A stretch of 64,000 bases of DNA from Lucinisca nassula. Lineage: Eukaryota > Mollusca > Bivalvia > Lucinida > Lucinidae. Both the position numbers and the translations under genes were made by a program. This document shows, in pieces, positions 39,456 to 51,483 of the stretch (position 1 is its first letter; the number at the start of each line of letters is the position of its first letter). Location: positions 40,997,124-41,061,123 of the forward strand of contig OY757016.1 in the NCBI GenBank assembly GCA_963580285.1, written 5' to 3'. The notes under the pieces are model-generated. The model was not told where the DNA came from, did no database searches, and saw nothing but the letters and a program-made list of their open reading frames with translations.

Positions 39456-39699
39456 CGAACACGCCTATATAATTTTGACGACCTTTAACCCCACTTTTAT
39501 ATATTAAAACTGATGTTTACAGAGGTATACATTTTTTTATTATTTCTGCTCAAAAACATAGATTGCGGTAATAACGAGTTCCCGCAATCTATGGTCGAAG
39601 CAGAAATATGAAAAATATCAGATTTTTTTTTTTCATCAGAAAATGTTTATTTTTGATGGTAAAACTTTTAATATATTTACATAGGCGTGTTTTCGCAAT
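39456..39699. mobile_element. Palindromic MITE, family A, shortened palindrome
   Basis: It starts CGAACACGCCTATATAATT and ends CATAGGCGTGTTTTCGCAATG, within 75 bp of the stop codon of the Shisa-like gene, so it may lie in the 3' UTR. Confidence 0.75.
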
Positions 39700-40132
39700 G
39701 CTTGATTTGCTTGATTACCTTGAAAAAATTTCCCATAACTGCAGATATAAATATATTTTTGATGATTTGGAGGAATGTTGTTTTGTGTTGTTGTTTTACA
39801 GCCCAGTCATCACCTAAGGTCATGTCGGACCGGTCACTTACCTTAGTAACTTACAACACCCGGTGTGTCAATGACCGAGGCTGAAGCAACCGTACATCTC
39901 AAACCGTCTTCCAAAAGATGGGACATTTTAAACAAGCCATGATGGCCCTAGATCGCTCACCTGATCCACACTGTAGCAATGAAATGGTAGGTAATACAGT
40001 AAGGTGCCTTGTCAGAAGGAAAATACAGGCCAAATATGAAGGCTCTATCTCAAATGGTTCAAAAGTTATGATAAATAAAAATCAAAAATGAGTTCCTTTA
40101 AGAGCAATGAAAACATTCATAAGAAAGAAGAT

Positions 40133-40178
40133 GGGTCATACTACGTAGTTTCGGCTAATAAAGCCTCATCAGTGACCC
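40133..40178 (-). ncRNA. Hammerhead ribozyme, type I (copy 1)
   Basis: Minus strand 5' to 3': stem I GGGTCA; core CTGATGA; stem II GGCT/AGCC with loop TTATT; core GAAA; stem III from the palindrome ACTACGTAGT; cleavage after GTA; then TGACCC closing stem I (6 bp, perfect). Every invariant core position is present. The very short stem III suggests best activity as a dimer, as in other metazoan hammerheads. Confidence 0.92.
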
Positions 40179-40515
40179 TGTAATGATCCGGCAAAGAAAG
40201 CCAGAGGAAACATACTGCAATTTTGCGAATTTCGAATAGCCAGTCGATTCAAAGACTGATATAAATCAAAATGGGGTCAAAATAATTAAACAGCTGTCTA
40301 GAATATGAGTCTAAACCAATAATTTATTTCTGATTTCTCAGAATATTCACGCTGATCTCAAAGGACCAAAAGTAAAATATAAACTGCACTATGGTAGATG
40401 TACGGGGATACGTTTTACCGCCGCCACACGGAACAACACCAGATGCAGTGAATTCAAATAAAAATCAAAAATGAGTTCCTTTAAGAGCAATGAAAACATT
40501 CATACGAAAGAAGAT

Positions 40516-40561
40516 GGGTCATACTACGTAGTTTCGGCTAATAAAGCCTCATCAGTGACCC
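40516..40561 (-). ncRNA. Hammerhead ribozyme, type I (copy 2)
   Basis: Identical to copy 1 across the 46-bp core, 383 bp away. Cleavage at both would release a 383-nt monomer. Confidence 0.92.
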
Positions 40562-40898
40562 TGTAATGATCCGGCAAAGAAAGCCAGAGGAAACATACTG
40601 CAATTTTGCGAATTTCGAATAGGCAGTCGATTCAAAGACTGATATAAATCAAAATGGGGTCAAAATAATTAAACAGCTGTCTAGAATATGAGTCTAAACC
40701 AATAATTTATTTCTGATTTCTCAGAATATTCACGCTGATCTCAAAGGACCAAAAGTAAAATATAAACTGCACTATGGTAGATGTACGGGGAGACGTTTTA
40801 CCGCCGCCACACGGCACAACACCAGCTGCAGTGAAGGCAAATAAAAATCAAAAATGAGTTCCTTTAAGAGCAATGAAAACATTCATAAGAAAGAAGAT

Positions 40899-40944
40899 GG
40901 GTCATACTACGTAGTTTCGGCTAATAAAGCCTCATCAGTGACCC
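40899..40944 (-). ncRNA. Hammerhead ribozyme, type I (copy 3)
   Basis: Identical to copies 1 and 2 across the core. The fourth unit at 41282 stops inside stem III, so it has only the 3' strand and cannot form a core. Confidence 0.92.
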
Positions 40945-42345
40945 TGTAATGATCCGGCAAAGAAAGCCAGAGGAAACATACTGCAATTTTGCGAATTTCG
41001 AATAGGCAGTCGATTCAAAGACTGATATAAATCAAAATGGGGTCAAAATAATTAAACAGCTGTCTAGAATATGAGTCTAAACCAATAATTTATTTCTGAT
41101 TTCTCAGAATATTCACGCTGATCTCAAAGGACCAAAAGTAAAATATAAACTGCACTATGGTAGATGTACGGGGAGACGTTTTACCGCCGCCACACGGCAC
41201 AACACCAGCTGCAGTGAAGGCAAATAAAAATCAAAAATGAGTTCCTTTAAGAGCAATGAAAACATTCATAAGAAAGAAGATGGGTCATACTAAAGTAGGC
41301 AAAGGTCATGGTCACAGTTCAAACGTTTTGTATGGATGTGAAGCCATTGTCACAAGGAATATACATGCCAAATATGAAGGCTCTATCTCAAATGGTTCCA
41401 AAGTTATATTTAAGTAGGTCACAGATCAAGGTCAAGGTCACAGCTCAAATTTTTAGCATGAGTGGGAAGACCTTTTCACAAGGAACATACATGCCAAATA
41501 TGAAGATGCTACCTTAAATGGTTCAAAAGTTATGACAAAAACGATCAAAGGTCAAGGTAAAAAATTTTGCATGGTTGAGAAGCCCATGTCACAAGTCATG
41601 TGAAATATGAAGGCTCTATCTTAAATGCTTCAAAAGTTATGAGAAAGAAGGTCAACGGTCAAGGTCACAGGTCAAAATTTTTGTGTGGGTGAAAGTCGTT
41701 GCCATAAGGAACATTCATGACAAAGATGAAGGCTCTACCCCTTATGGTTCAAAAGTTATGATAAAGTGGGTCATATGTCAAGGTCAAGGTCACATGTCAT
41801 TTTTGTATGACACAAGGAAACTATATGCCAAATATGAAGGCTCTATCTCAAATGGTCAAAGAAGATCAAAGGTCAAGGTCATAAGACAATTTTTTTGTAT
41901 TGGTGGGAAGACCTTTTCATAAGGAACATACATGCCAAATATGAAGGCACCATCTCAAATGGTTCAAAAGTTATGATAAACTAGGTCAAATGTCAAGGTA
42001 AAGGTCACATTTTATGTATGAATAGGAAACCCTTGTCGCAAGGAACCTACATGCCAAAGATGAAGGCTGTATCTCTAATGCTTAAAAAGTTGTGACAAAG
42101 TAGGTCAAAGGTCTAGGTGATGGGTCAAAATTTTTGAATGGCTGGGAAAGCCTTGTCACAACGAACATACATGCCAAATATAAAGGCTCTATCTCATTTG
42201 GTTCAAAAGTTATGATAAAGTAGGTCACAGGTCAAGGCCAAAGGTCAAATATTTTATATGAGTGGGAAGCCCTTGTCACAAGGAACCTACATGCCAAATA
42301 TGAAGGCTCTATCTTAAACGGTTCAAATGTTATGACAAAATAAAC

Positions 42346-45120
42346 TAGTGATCTACGTTTTGATTTGACATGACCCATATTTGAACTGAGATATTGTGCA
42401 GATGATCATTCTGAGCAAGTTTTATGATGATTGAACTAAAACTTTGGCTCCAAGGAGTGTTCACAACGTTTTTCTATGATCTGACCTGCTGACCTACGTT
42501 TTGAACAAACATGAACCATATTCAAACTTGATCCAGATATTGTCAAGATTATCATTCTGAGCAAGTTTGATGATGATCGGACCATAACTGGGGCCTCTAG
42601 TGTGTTCACAAGGTTTTTCTATGATCTGACCTACTGACCTACTTATTGACCAGACAAGACCCATATTCGAAATTAACCGAGATATTGTCAAATTATCATT
42701 CTGAGTAAGTTTGATTACGAACAGACCAAAACTGTGGCCTCTATAGTGTTCCCAACGTTTTTCTAGGATTTGACCTACTGACCTTCTTTTTGACCCAACA
42801 AGACCTGTATTCAATCTTGACCGAGATATTGCCAAGATGATCATTCTGAGCAAGTTTGATGATGATCTGACGAAAACTGTGGTCTCTAGTGTGTTCACAA
42901 GGTTTTCTACGATTTGACCTACTTTCTGACCTGACATGACCCATATTCGAAGTTAACCTAGATATTGTCAAGCTGATCATTATGAGCGAGTTTGATGATA
43001 ATTAGACTAAAATTGCAGTCTCTAGAGTGTAAACAAGGTTTTTCTATGATTTGACCTACTTTTGACCCCACATGGCCCATATTCGAACTTGGCCAAGATA
43101 TTGTTTGTTTGTTTGTTTGTTTTGGAGTTTTACGGCCCACTCAACACTATTCAGGTCATTTTTGAGCCGGTCAGTTTACCTATCAACACTTTCCTGGGCA
43201 GGCTTATACGTAAGCGGTTAACCAGTACAGTGCACATTCTTCCGCCAGAAACAGACAACTGCCCTTCTTGAATCAGCGGAAGGGAGAGAATGACCGTAGA
43301 AAAGATTTCATGATCAATCTCCACGAAAGAATGTTGCCGACCCCGGCGGGAGTCGAACCCGCGTCCTCCTGATCACCAGTCAGACGCGCATCCGACTGAG
43401 CCACTGAGCCAAGATATTGTAGAGATGATCATTCTGAGCAAGTTTGATGATGATTCGACCAAAACTGTGGCCTCTAGAGTGTTAACAAGGTTTTTCTACG
43501 GTTTGACCTACTGACCTACTTTTTGACCCGACATGACCCACATTCGAACTTGACCGAGATATTGTCAGGATGATCATTCTAAGCAAGTTTGAGGATGATT
43601 GGATTAAATCTGTGGCCTCTAGAGTGTTAACAAGGTTTTTCTATGATTTGCCCTACTGACCTATTTTTTGACCCGACATGACCCATATTTGCACTTTACC
43701 GAGATATTGTCAGGATGATCATTCTGAGTAAGTTTGAGGATGATTGGACTAAAACTGGGGCCTCTAGAGTGTTAACAAGGTTTTTTTTTATGATTTGACC
43801 TATTGACCTACTTTTTGACCCGACATGACCCATATTCGAGCTTGACTGAGATATTGTCAGGATGATCATTCTGAGCAAGTTTGAGCATTATTGGACCAAA
43901 TCTGTGGCATCTAGAGTGTTAACAATATTTTTCTATGATTTGCCCTACGAAAACTGTGGGCTCTAGTTTGTTCACAAGGTTTTCTACGATTTGACCTACT
44001 TTCTGACCCGACATGACCCATATTCGAACTTAACCTAGATATTGTCAGGCTGATCATTATGAGCAAGATTGATGATAATTAGACTAAAATTGCAGTCTCT
44101 AGAGTGTAAACAAGGTTTTTCTATGATTTGACCTACTTTTTGACCCGACATGACCCATATTTGAACTTGACCGAGATATTGTCAGGATGATCATTCTGAG
44201 CAAGTTCGAAGATGATTAGACCCAAACTGTGGCCTCCAGAGTGTTAACAAGGTTTTTCTATGGTTTGACCTGCTGACCTACTTTTTGACCACACATGACC
44301 CGTATTCAAACTTGACCGAGATAATGTCAGGATGATCATCCTGAGCAAGTTTGAGGATGGTTGGACTAAAACTGTGGCCTCTAGAGTGTTAAGAAGGTTT
44401 TCTTTTGATTTGACCTGGTGACCTACTTTTTGACCCGATATGACCCATATTCGAACTTGACCGAGATATTGTCAGGATGATCATTCTGAGCAAGTTTGAG
44501 GATGATTGTACCAAATCTGTGGCATCTAGAGTGTTAACAAGGGTTTTCTATGATTTGCCCTACTGACCTACTTTTAGACCCCACATGACCCATATTTGAA
44601 CTCGACTGAGATATTGTCGGGATGATCATTCTGAGCAAGTTTGAAGATAATTGGACCCAAACTGTGGCCTCCAGAGTGTTAACAAGGTTTTTCTACGATT
44701 TGACCTACTGACCTACTTTTTGACCCGACATGACCCATATTCGAACTTGACCGAAATATTGTCAGGATGATCATTCTAAGCAAGTTTGAGGATGATTGGA
44801 TTAAATCTGTGGCCTCTAGAGTGTTAACAAGGTTTTTCTATGATTTGCCCTACTGACCTTTTTTTTGACCCGACATGACCCATATTTGCACTTTACCGAG
44901 ATATTGTCAGGATGATCATTATGAGTAAGTTTGAGGATGATTGGACCAAAATGGGGCCTCTAGAGTGTTAACAAAGTTTTTCTATGATTTGACCTATTGA
45001 CCTACTTTTTGACCTGACATGACCCATATTCGAACTTGACCGAGATATTGTCAGGATGATCATTCTGACCAAGTTTGATGATGATTGAACCAAAACTGTT
45101 GCCTCTATGGTGTTAACAAG
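42346..45120. repeat. Tandem array, about 145-bp unit
   Basis: GAGATATTGTCAGGATGATC, ATTCTGAGCAAGTTTGA, CTAGAGTGTTAACAAGG and TTTTTGACCCGACATGACCC recur about every 145 bp, roughly 18 copies, with higher similarity toward the right. SINE-C interrupts at 43105. Confidence 0.9.
43105..43407 (-). mobile_element. SINE-C (tRNA-headed) with target-site duplication
   Basis: The 13-bp repeat GCCAAGATATTGT (43092-43104 and 43408-43420) flanks it. On the minus strand the tRNA-like head (43345-43407) has an A-box-like TGGCTCAGTCGG and a T arm GCGGG-TTCGACT-CCCGC that pairs perfectly. The body then shares the CTGGTTAACCGCTTA / AAGCCTGCCCAGG block with SINE-B, and the tail ends GGGCCGTAAAACTCC plus CAAA repeats. 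Confidence 0.9.
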
Positions 45121-45215
45121 AAACAGTTTACGCACGACGGACGACGAACGACGACGCCGGACATCTCACAGTCACAAAAGCTCACCATGACCTTCGGTCA
45201 GGTGAGCTTAAAAGA

Positions 45216-45826
45216 AATAAAGGATAGAGTATAAGAGAATAAACTGAAAAACACCCTCTCCCCGTCTTGCACCTGCTGGAAGCACAAGAGACTCTTGTTC
45301 TACAGAAGCCAAAGTAGTAGAACGCCCGGGAACTGAAAGCTGTGAGCACCTTCACGCGACCCTTCCTATTAAAATTTCGGAACAATTATCTCATTTTATC
45401 TTGAAAATATATGTTGCAAGCACCCATTACAATCGCCTCGATGAGGCGATTCTAATAAGACACACGACCTAGCTTTATTTAAAAGACAATCAAAGACATG
45501 ATGCCACTGTACATCCCGACCTTGTTTTATTTTTCAACTCTTAGTGGCTCGAACTATCCATGTCTCGAACAAATTTTCATGGTATCACAGAAGTTCGAGC
45601 TATTGAAGTTCGAATTTAGCATTCTGTGTTAAATCGATTTAACAGCTGTGAAATCCGGAGCTTCGAACGGCTTTAAGAATATATAAGAAAGACTAAGACA
45701 TTTTTAATATTCTGGTCACGGCACCAAATTTCTATATGTGTAGTGAGGCAAAGCCGAATTTTTAAGATAATTGTTAGCCAGTATAATAATGAATGGTATT
45801 GTGGAATATATAATATTAAGCATCGT
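45216..45826. other. Gene-free interval with a MITE relic
   Basis: ATCGCCTCGATGAGGCGATT (45431-45450) is an isolated MITE-type palindrome. Otherwise nothing is supported. Confidence 0.5.
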
Positions 45827-46080
45827 GAAATCACGCCTGAATAATTTGACCCCTTAAACCGCAGTTTAATATAGTAAAACTGGGGTTTACAGGGGTTTAT
45901 ATCATTTTTCCTTAAACATAGAGTGTAGGAACTCGTTCAAACAGCCTCGCTGAGGCAATCCTAACGGGTGCCCATACTATGTGTTTTGAGTAGACATAAA
46001 AAATATCGGAATTTTTCATCAAAAATGCTTTATGTTTTGGTTAAAATTTAGTATATTTAAATAGGTGTGTTTTCGTAATG
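45827..46080. mobile_element. Palindromic MITE, family A
   Basis: It starts CATCGTGAAATCACGCC and ends AATAGGTGTGTTTTCGTAATG. The palindrome is decayed (AGCCTCGCTGAGGCAAT). Confidence 0.7.
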
Positions 46081-46276
46081 TGAAGTGTGCGCCTCAATTC
46101 CTATTATTATAATTCAGACTAATAAAATATTCTTTACATTTCGGTTTTGTCTAAATACACCAATAGGATTTTGGATACTTAAACAATCTTATCAAAAGGA
46201 ATACATAAACAACAGTGAAACTTCACCGATAACAAATTTACCATAACTGATTCTAACCAAAGCTCCAGATAACCAT

Positions 46277-46845
46277 TAGGATAACACACCCGTGTGGCAT
46301 AGTGCATTTGTTCACAATTCCAAAATGGCTACTTTTTTATGAAAATCCTTACAAGAGCTCTTATTCGTACTGCAAACATAACCGCCCCCGCCCATAGGGG
46401 CTTGTAGAAATATATGGGCAGCATGATGCTTCCGGGCAGAGCTGAATCCGGCCCGCACACTAGTACTGGTAAACCGCTTAGAGGATTTAAGCCTGTCCAG
46501 GAACCGCGGTGCGAGGCGGAACGTCCATGCTAATAAACCCTATTGGTTTCATTGGGCGACAGGGCTTGAGATGTCATTTCATCTCAATGTCGGGTAAAAG
46601 TCCCACAAAATTGGAAGCAACGTCTCCAAAATGACCTTTACAGTGTTGACGGGGACGTTAAACCTCAAATCAAACAAACAAACAAACAAAACTGCAAACA
46701 TAGGTTGTTGGTTCTCGTTAACACCGCCTCATTTGTCTAGGAGCAGAAATGAGAAAAATAATGTATACCCCTATAAAACCCCCTTCTCTCTATTTAAATT
46801 GGGGTTTAGGGGTGTTCAATTCTCGGACTTGTTCACGTGATGAAA
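46277..46845. mobile_element. Family-B MITE interrupted by SINE-B
   Basis: The left part starts CATTAGGATAACACACCCGTG and the right part ends TTGTTCACGTGATG. A complete SINE-B at 46381-46690 is flanked by the 12-bp duplication ACTGCAAACATA (46369-46380 and 46691-46702), so the SINE inserted into the MITE. Confidence 0.9.
46381..46690 (+). mobile_element. SINE-B, complete
   Basis: Head CCGCCCCCGCCCATAGGGGC, internal GTACTGGTAAACCGCTTAG, tail GACGTTAAACCTCAAATC then four to five CAAA repeats. The 12-bp target duplication makes this the clearest reference copy for the family. Confidence 0.93.
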
Positions 46846-46899
46846 TCCATGTGTGGTGTTTTTATTTTGTCTTGAACATGTACGTTTTATGTGGCAATA

Positions 46900-47127
46900 A
46901 AAAAACGCCTTATCGATGCAATTTTATTGGTAGCACAATATACCCTTACCCCATTGAAGCTCGCCCTTACATGATCACTATTTTATCAACCGAGACGATT
47001 CTAACGAGTTCTCACAATCTATGTTTGGAGCGGAAATATGAAAAAAAATAGAACTTTTTATGTGAAAATTTTCAGTTTTTAGTGGTCCAATTTTTTAAAT
47101 TTTTGAATAGGCGTGTTTTCGTAATAG
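46900..47127. mobile_element. Partial palindromic MITE, family A
   Basis: A right half with GACGATTCTAACGAGTT, TCTATGTTTGGAGCGG and a GAATAGGCGTGTTTTCGTAATAG end. The left half is replaced or decayed. Confidence 0.6.
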
Positions 47128-47454
47128 AACTCACGGACCCAGTATGCGCATGCATATTACGTCCGAAGTGAATTGTAAATATCTTTTCTACCCATTTTCA
47201 ATAAACTGTTACAAACTTCATTTGAAAAATAAATCGATATCTCGGAGGCAGCTTTATATTTATTTTTTTGACTTAAGTGCTTTATATGAATTATACATCT
47301 TCTAAGTTAGCATATTGGGTGTATATTTCTTCCCCATAGTCAGGGCACAGCAAAATGTACAAGTTGGCAGGTTGAAACTCAACTTTCCGATACGTTCCTT
47401 ATGCGCCCTTACAATATCCGTGAAATGAACTTTTAGCATTGTATGTAAACCTTA

Positions 47455-47842
47455 CTTTATCACGATGTCTGAGAGGACCAGCAGTTGGACTCCGATGCAT
47501 AAGTCGTTTAAACGAGATATTATGAAGTGGGACTCTCCTGATGAGCTGATTCGGCCGACCTGAGAATCGGTAATCCAATACGATGGACCATATGTACCAT
47601 CTATAGACTCACCGGCTTGTTTCATGTTGCAAATGATCGGTGTGGGCTCTAGTGGGACTGTGCGTACGCGCGCAGACACGCCCCGATCCGAAAGACCGCA
47701 CATTTGATTACATTCATCCCTTCAAACGATGCCAATGGAGCGTGTTTGGACACCGATTTTTTCAGCGCTGACGGGGATCGAACCAGGGGCCTGTAGCATC
47801 AGAGGCAAGTGCACTAACAACTGAGTTATCACGCTCCCATCT
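47455..47842 (-). mobile_element. SINE-D (tRNA-headed)
   Basis: On the minus strand a tRNA-like head (about 47770-47842) has TAACTCAGTTGTTAGTG and a B-box-like GGTTCGATCCC. A body unlike SINE-A, B or C follows for about 310 bp to CATCGTGATAAAGTAAGG. Only one copy is in the window and no target duplication is evident, so the 3' end is approximate. Confidence 0.6.
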
Positions 47843-48329
47843 CTATTCGTAGCTTTCTATTCACGCGAAATTTTAGACCGTAAAACTGTAAACGACAATT
47901 TTGAATGAAGCTTTCTATTCATCATCGTGTGATGGCAGTAGAGTTTCTTTCCTTACTTCATCATGTTGCAGTTTATAGAGTACCGTACAGGACCGGGTGG
48001 CCATTTAATATCAAACGAGCGAAACCAGACTCATGAGATGTGCCCACGATTGTTAGATTCTGTTGTTTAGATTCTATTGCGGAAAATGTTCTAACGAATT
48101 TTCGTAGAAAACACATGATTGTATCGGACGGCGTCATGACGTTACGCGCCATTAACTTTGTGTTATTACACATGCGGTTCATAGCATTTTTGGCATGCCG
48201 TTATTCACTTAATAACAGCGACGTAATATAACAAATGGTTTTTATTTCCTTTGATATCAGTAATTTTAAGAAAAAAGAGGCCGCCTCAAGTTCGCTGGGA
48301 AGTGCAAGCAGCCTTGCAAACTATAAAAA

Positions 48330-48396
48330 AATAGAATGGGAGGCAATGATCAGGAATCGATACAATCAACCCACAGCTCCCATCAGAGACACCAAA
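48330..48396 (-). mobile_element. Penelope-like tail, 65-bp terminal piece
   Basis: It reads GGAGGCAATGATCAGGAATCG through CCCATCAGAGACACC, the terminus of a subfamily-2 tail in minus orientation. Confidence 0.65.
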
Positions 48397-48909
48397 CCCT
48401 TGTTAACAAGTCCGTGTGATGAATATATGGATAATACATGGTGTTTTCATGTGTTGACATTTGCCGTGTCCCGAAGAAATTGTCTGGCGGCCTCGTGTTC
48501 AAACGTCTTCCTCGGGACCCGAAAAGTGTTGATGCAATGGAATAACCACGGATAATCGTTGTTCTTGCAAACGCCCCAAATCTCCATATAATAACTCCAT
48601 ATAAACTCTTCAAATTTGACCAGAAAACCCAACATGGCGGCTAGTTCAGAATATTGCTTACAATGGCGCCAGTTACGCCGTGACCCTCTTACGTCATCAC
48701 AATATTCTAAAATGCAATGTTTAGGGCGATTACGTTACGCCGCTCAACGTTACGTAAACAAATCAATGCCCATCTTGTTATATCAAAATGCATGTTTAAA
48801 CAGCACGTGAATTTCATGATTTGAACATAAGAAATGTTGTTTGAACACAAATCCCTGTCCATTCAAGCATAGCTTCAAATAGCTATGTTCATAGGATTTC
48901 ATGCAAGAA
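48397..48909. other. Gene-free interval
   Basis: No supported gene. The segment AACAAGTCCGTGTGATGAATA (48403-48423) resembles a family-B MITE end. Confidence 0.4.
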
Positions 48910-50030
48910 CAAAATAGAAGTGATGACAATGAATCGATACAAATAACCCACAGTTCCCATCAGAGACACCAAAGGGAAAGAAATACAAACAAGAAACAAC
49001 AGACCCTAATGGAAACATCAATAGCGGAAAGCCAAAAGGATAGTTACTTTCCCACAAAATGGCCAATCGAATTGGCTATCCAAAACAAAATCATAAAAGC
49101 GATACAAACACTCAAAGACAAACCTAAACAAAAATAAACAACGACAGAAAAACCGCCCTGGAAAAGTCATGAAACGAATCCACCGGGGGGGGGGGGGGGG
49201 CTAAATCGATTAACGCGGCCACAATCTTCGCCCTTACTTCCGTCGCGATTTAGACAAATAATTTGTTCAGTCCGCATGAAGACTTCCTTATTCATCAGTG
49301 CAACATCTCCGTGAACACAAAAAATCAAACAACCACAGAGATGAAACAACGGTGAGGACTCGACAGCAAGATGCCACTGAAATGCTGGAGCAAAAGAAAA
49401 CCAACAGTTAGACTCCGATGGGCCCGGCCAGAGACAGAGCATCAGGCACCAACCAGCATTTCATAGAACCAGATAATCTCTAATTCCCAGTAAGCCTTTA
49501 CGCTGGAACCGTCATAGAATCTGAGGCCTGACCCACCGGCGTGCAATTAAAGAGGGAAGCAAAGTTGTCAACCGTGACTGGGTTAACTACAATGCATGCA
49601 GTCTGTCGTATAGCATTTATGGTATACCCAATCTTTTTATATCGAAGAGAGATTTTACGAAATTGGTTGCTGAAGTCATTGCACGTATATTATGTTTATG
49701 AATGTAAGCAATAAGTTTACATAAAATTCGGGTTCCGATTGACCTTGTTGCAGAAGAGATTTAAGTCAAACATTGACTTTTGAAATTAAATCAGAATGAC
49801 GTCTATAAAATTTGTAAAAGACTTTGCGTAGTTTGTGATACCGATGACCCTGATTTAGAAGCTTAGCAGATAACAATTTTATTACGAGTGTTGAAGTTAG
49901 TTACAAGACTAGACACTCTGGCAAAACGAATTAACTGCGAAATATAAACGCCATAGGATGCCGCATGAGGAACATCACCATCCAAGAAAGGAAAGTTATA
50001 ATCTCAAAATCAAAACCATGACGTTTATAT

Positions 50031-51483
50031 TCTCAGATTTAATGAAAACGCACCACTAGTACTATACCTCAAATCTTAATTGATTCTCAATATTTCCAGC
50101 ATTTGATCACGTTTAATGAATCTTCACTAACTTATCCACAGGCGCACTACAGAGTTACAGCCTTCCATTGGATGCAGAGATATGGAGACTCGAATAAGTC
50201 CATACACCCGAAAAATCAAAATCACATATCCAAATACCAGGTATGTCCACCATTAGCATTAAGTGTTGCTTGGCATCGACGCCCCAAGCTTCAAATTAAA
50301 CGCTGTATCTGGTATTGTGTGAAGTTTTCTCATTCTTCCTGTAGCACCATGGCAAACTGCTGACGGTTGATTAGGAATGACGTCGCTGTACACACGTTTA
50401 CCGAGCTGGTCCCAAAGGTGCTCAATTGGGTTTAAATCCGGCGAAAACGCAGGCCAAGGAAGAAATTGCACACCATTTTGATTGAAAAAGTCCATGGTTA
50501 GCCTCGCAGAATGGGCACGTGCATTGTCCTGTTGGAAAAGCGTAACATCACCATTATTGCGTAAAAACGGTACCACCTCAGCTCTGAGATTTCATCGATG
50601 TACCGACGTGCCGTCAAATTGCCAACAACAACAATGAGCTGGGTTTTGCGGTGCCATGAGATCCCTCCCCACACCATTGCGCTACCACCACCCCAACGTA
50701 ACACCTGTCTAACACAGTAGTCTTGAAATCGCTCCCCACGTCGACGCCATAATTTACGCCGCCTATCAAACAATTCAGCACAAAAACGGGACTCATCCGT
50801 GAACAGTACACCACGCCAACGCTGTTGTGTCCATCGGATACGCTATCGACACCAATTATAGCCACTGGTTCGACGTTCCACCGTCAAAACGTTCCCCCTA
50901 TACGTCTTATGGCAAGAAATACCGCGTTCCTGTAGACGCCGCCCTACAGTTAAGGCACAAGCGTATGTTATGGATTGGCAGTTTCCACAGACGTCCTGAA
51001 TCGGTCGCGTAATGACTCAAAACAGTACCGGTCCTGCTGACGTGTAGTTACTCGTTCACGTCCAGGGCGTTGTCTATCGTCCACAGACCCCGTAGCGTTA
51101 TGCCTTTCAACCAATCGATCAACGTAGTGTGCGATCAAACCATACGCTCTGCAACTTGGCGGTATGAAAGCCCACCTCCATTCATACCGGGGGCACGATG
51201 ACGATCGACGTTACTTAGGCGTGTCATTGGCTTGTTCTTATTAAACGTTTTGCTTGCTTTTACCGTAAAGAATCCGGACCTTATTAATGACAGTAAAGAA
51301 AGTGCCAAAAATATCGTGAATACGAAAATTTTAAAAATTTTCCATTATGCACGTGTACATAATCACGCCGTGTTCGGTAATGTGTTTACAATACCTTATT
51401 TATCAGTTGAAAATGTCAGTCATTTTTACCTTAAACTAAAGAAATTAAAATTCTAAAAGTGGCGCGTTTTTATTGAATCAGAG
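50031..51483 (-). mobile_element. Tc1-like DNA transposon
   Basis: The terminal inverted repeats are CTCAGATTTAATGAAAACGC (left) and the reverse complement of CGCGTTTTTATTGAATCAGAG (right), about 26 bp, flanked by TA-containing sequence. Inside, a minus-strand Tc1 transposase pseudogene spans about 50245-51225. Removing the block restores the antisense Penelope reading (CGTTTAT ... GAAACAAACCC). Confidence 0.85.
50245..51225 (-). pseudogene. Tc1-like transposase pseudogene
   Basis: Minus-strand segments, in three frames, give a helix-turn-helix region (GGLSYRQVAERM, near 51160), LFTDESRF with the first catalytic Asp (near 50800), AMVWGGISW, LFQQDNARAH with the second Asp (codon at about 50526-50528), and FSPDLNPIEHLWDQLGKRV with the Glu (about 50421-50423). 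Exactly 34 residues separate the second Asp and the Glu, the DD34E spacing of Tc1 elements. At least three frameshifts and several stops inactivate it. Confidence 0.88.

Larger units (their letters stand above)
40076..41290 (-). mobile_element. Retrozyme: tandem 383-bp hammerhead units, 3 copies plus 66 bp
   Basis: Unit starts at 40075, 40458, 40841 and 41224 are spaced exactly 383 bp. Only about 2 percent of positions differ between copies, so the array is recent or homogenised. Each full unit carries a hammerhead ribozyme on the minus strand. The insertion is flanked by TAAA (40072-40075 and 41291-41294), and removing it restores the 118-bp array unit (GTTATGATAAAGTAGG). The minus-strand 5' end (41290) lies 3 nt from the ribozyme cleavage position; the 3' end lies 66 nt downstream of the equivalent site. 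No ORF. This fits retroposition of multimers of a self-cleaving circular RNA. Confidence 0.88.
39985..42345. repeat. Tandem array, about 118-bp unit
   Basis: ACATGCCAAATATGAAGGC, then TCAAATGGTTCAAAAGTTATG, then GTCAAGGTCA recurs roughly every 115-120 bp, excluding the inserted retrozyme array. About ten copies, moderately diverged. Confidence 0.85.
39935..45215. mobile_element. 5.3-kb GCTCACCT-bounded tandem-repeat element
   Basis: The left end reads CATGATGGCCCTAGATCGC then TCACCTGATCC. The right end is a short hairpin (AAGCTCACCATGACC...GGTCAGGTGAGCTT) preceded by CGACGGACGACGAACGACG. In between are two different tandem arrays. No coding sequence. Shared ends with 7312-7802 and 17500-17565 show a family. 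The retrozyme (40076-41290) and SINE-C (43105-43407) are later insertions. Confidence 0.7.

Noticed and set aside
40076..41290. Tandem 383-bp array as an assembly artefact
   Set aside because: Considered because the copies are so similar, but they carry several differences and the array has clean 4-bp flanks. Long-read coverage would settle the copy number.
43345..43407. tRNA gene on the minus strand (also heads at 20741-20815, 23740-23813, 47770-47842)
   Set aside because: A- and B-box-like text and a good T arm exist, but the heads continue directly into SINE bodies and, for three of them, sit inside target-site duplications.
42346..45120. CRISPR array
   Set aside because: The repeats are head-to-tail units of about 145 bp without short direct repeats and unique spacers, in a clearly animal context.
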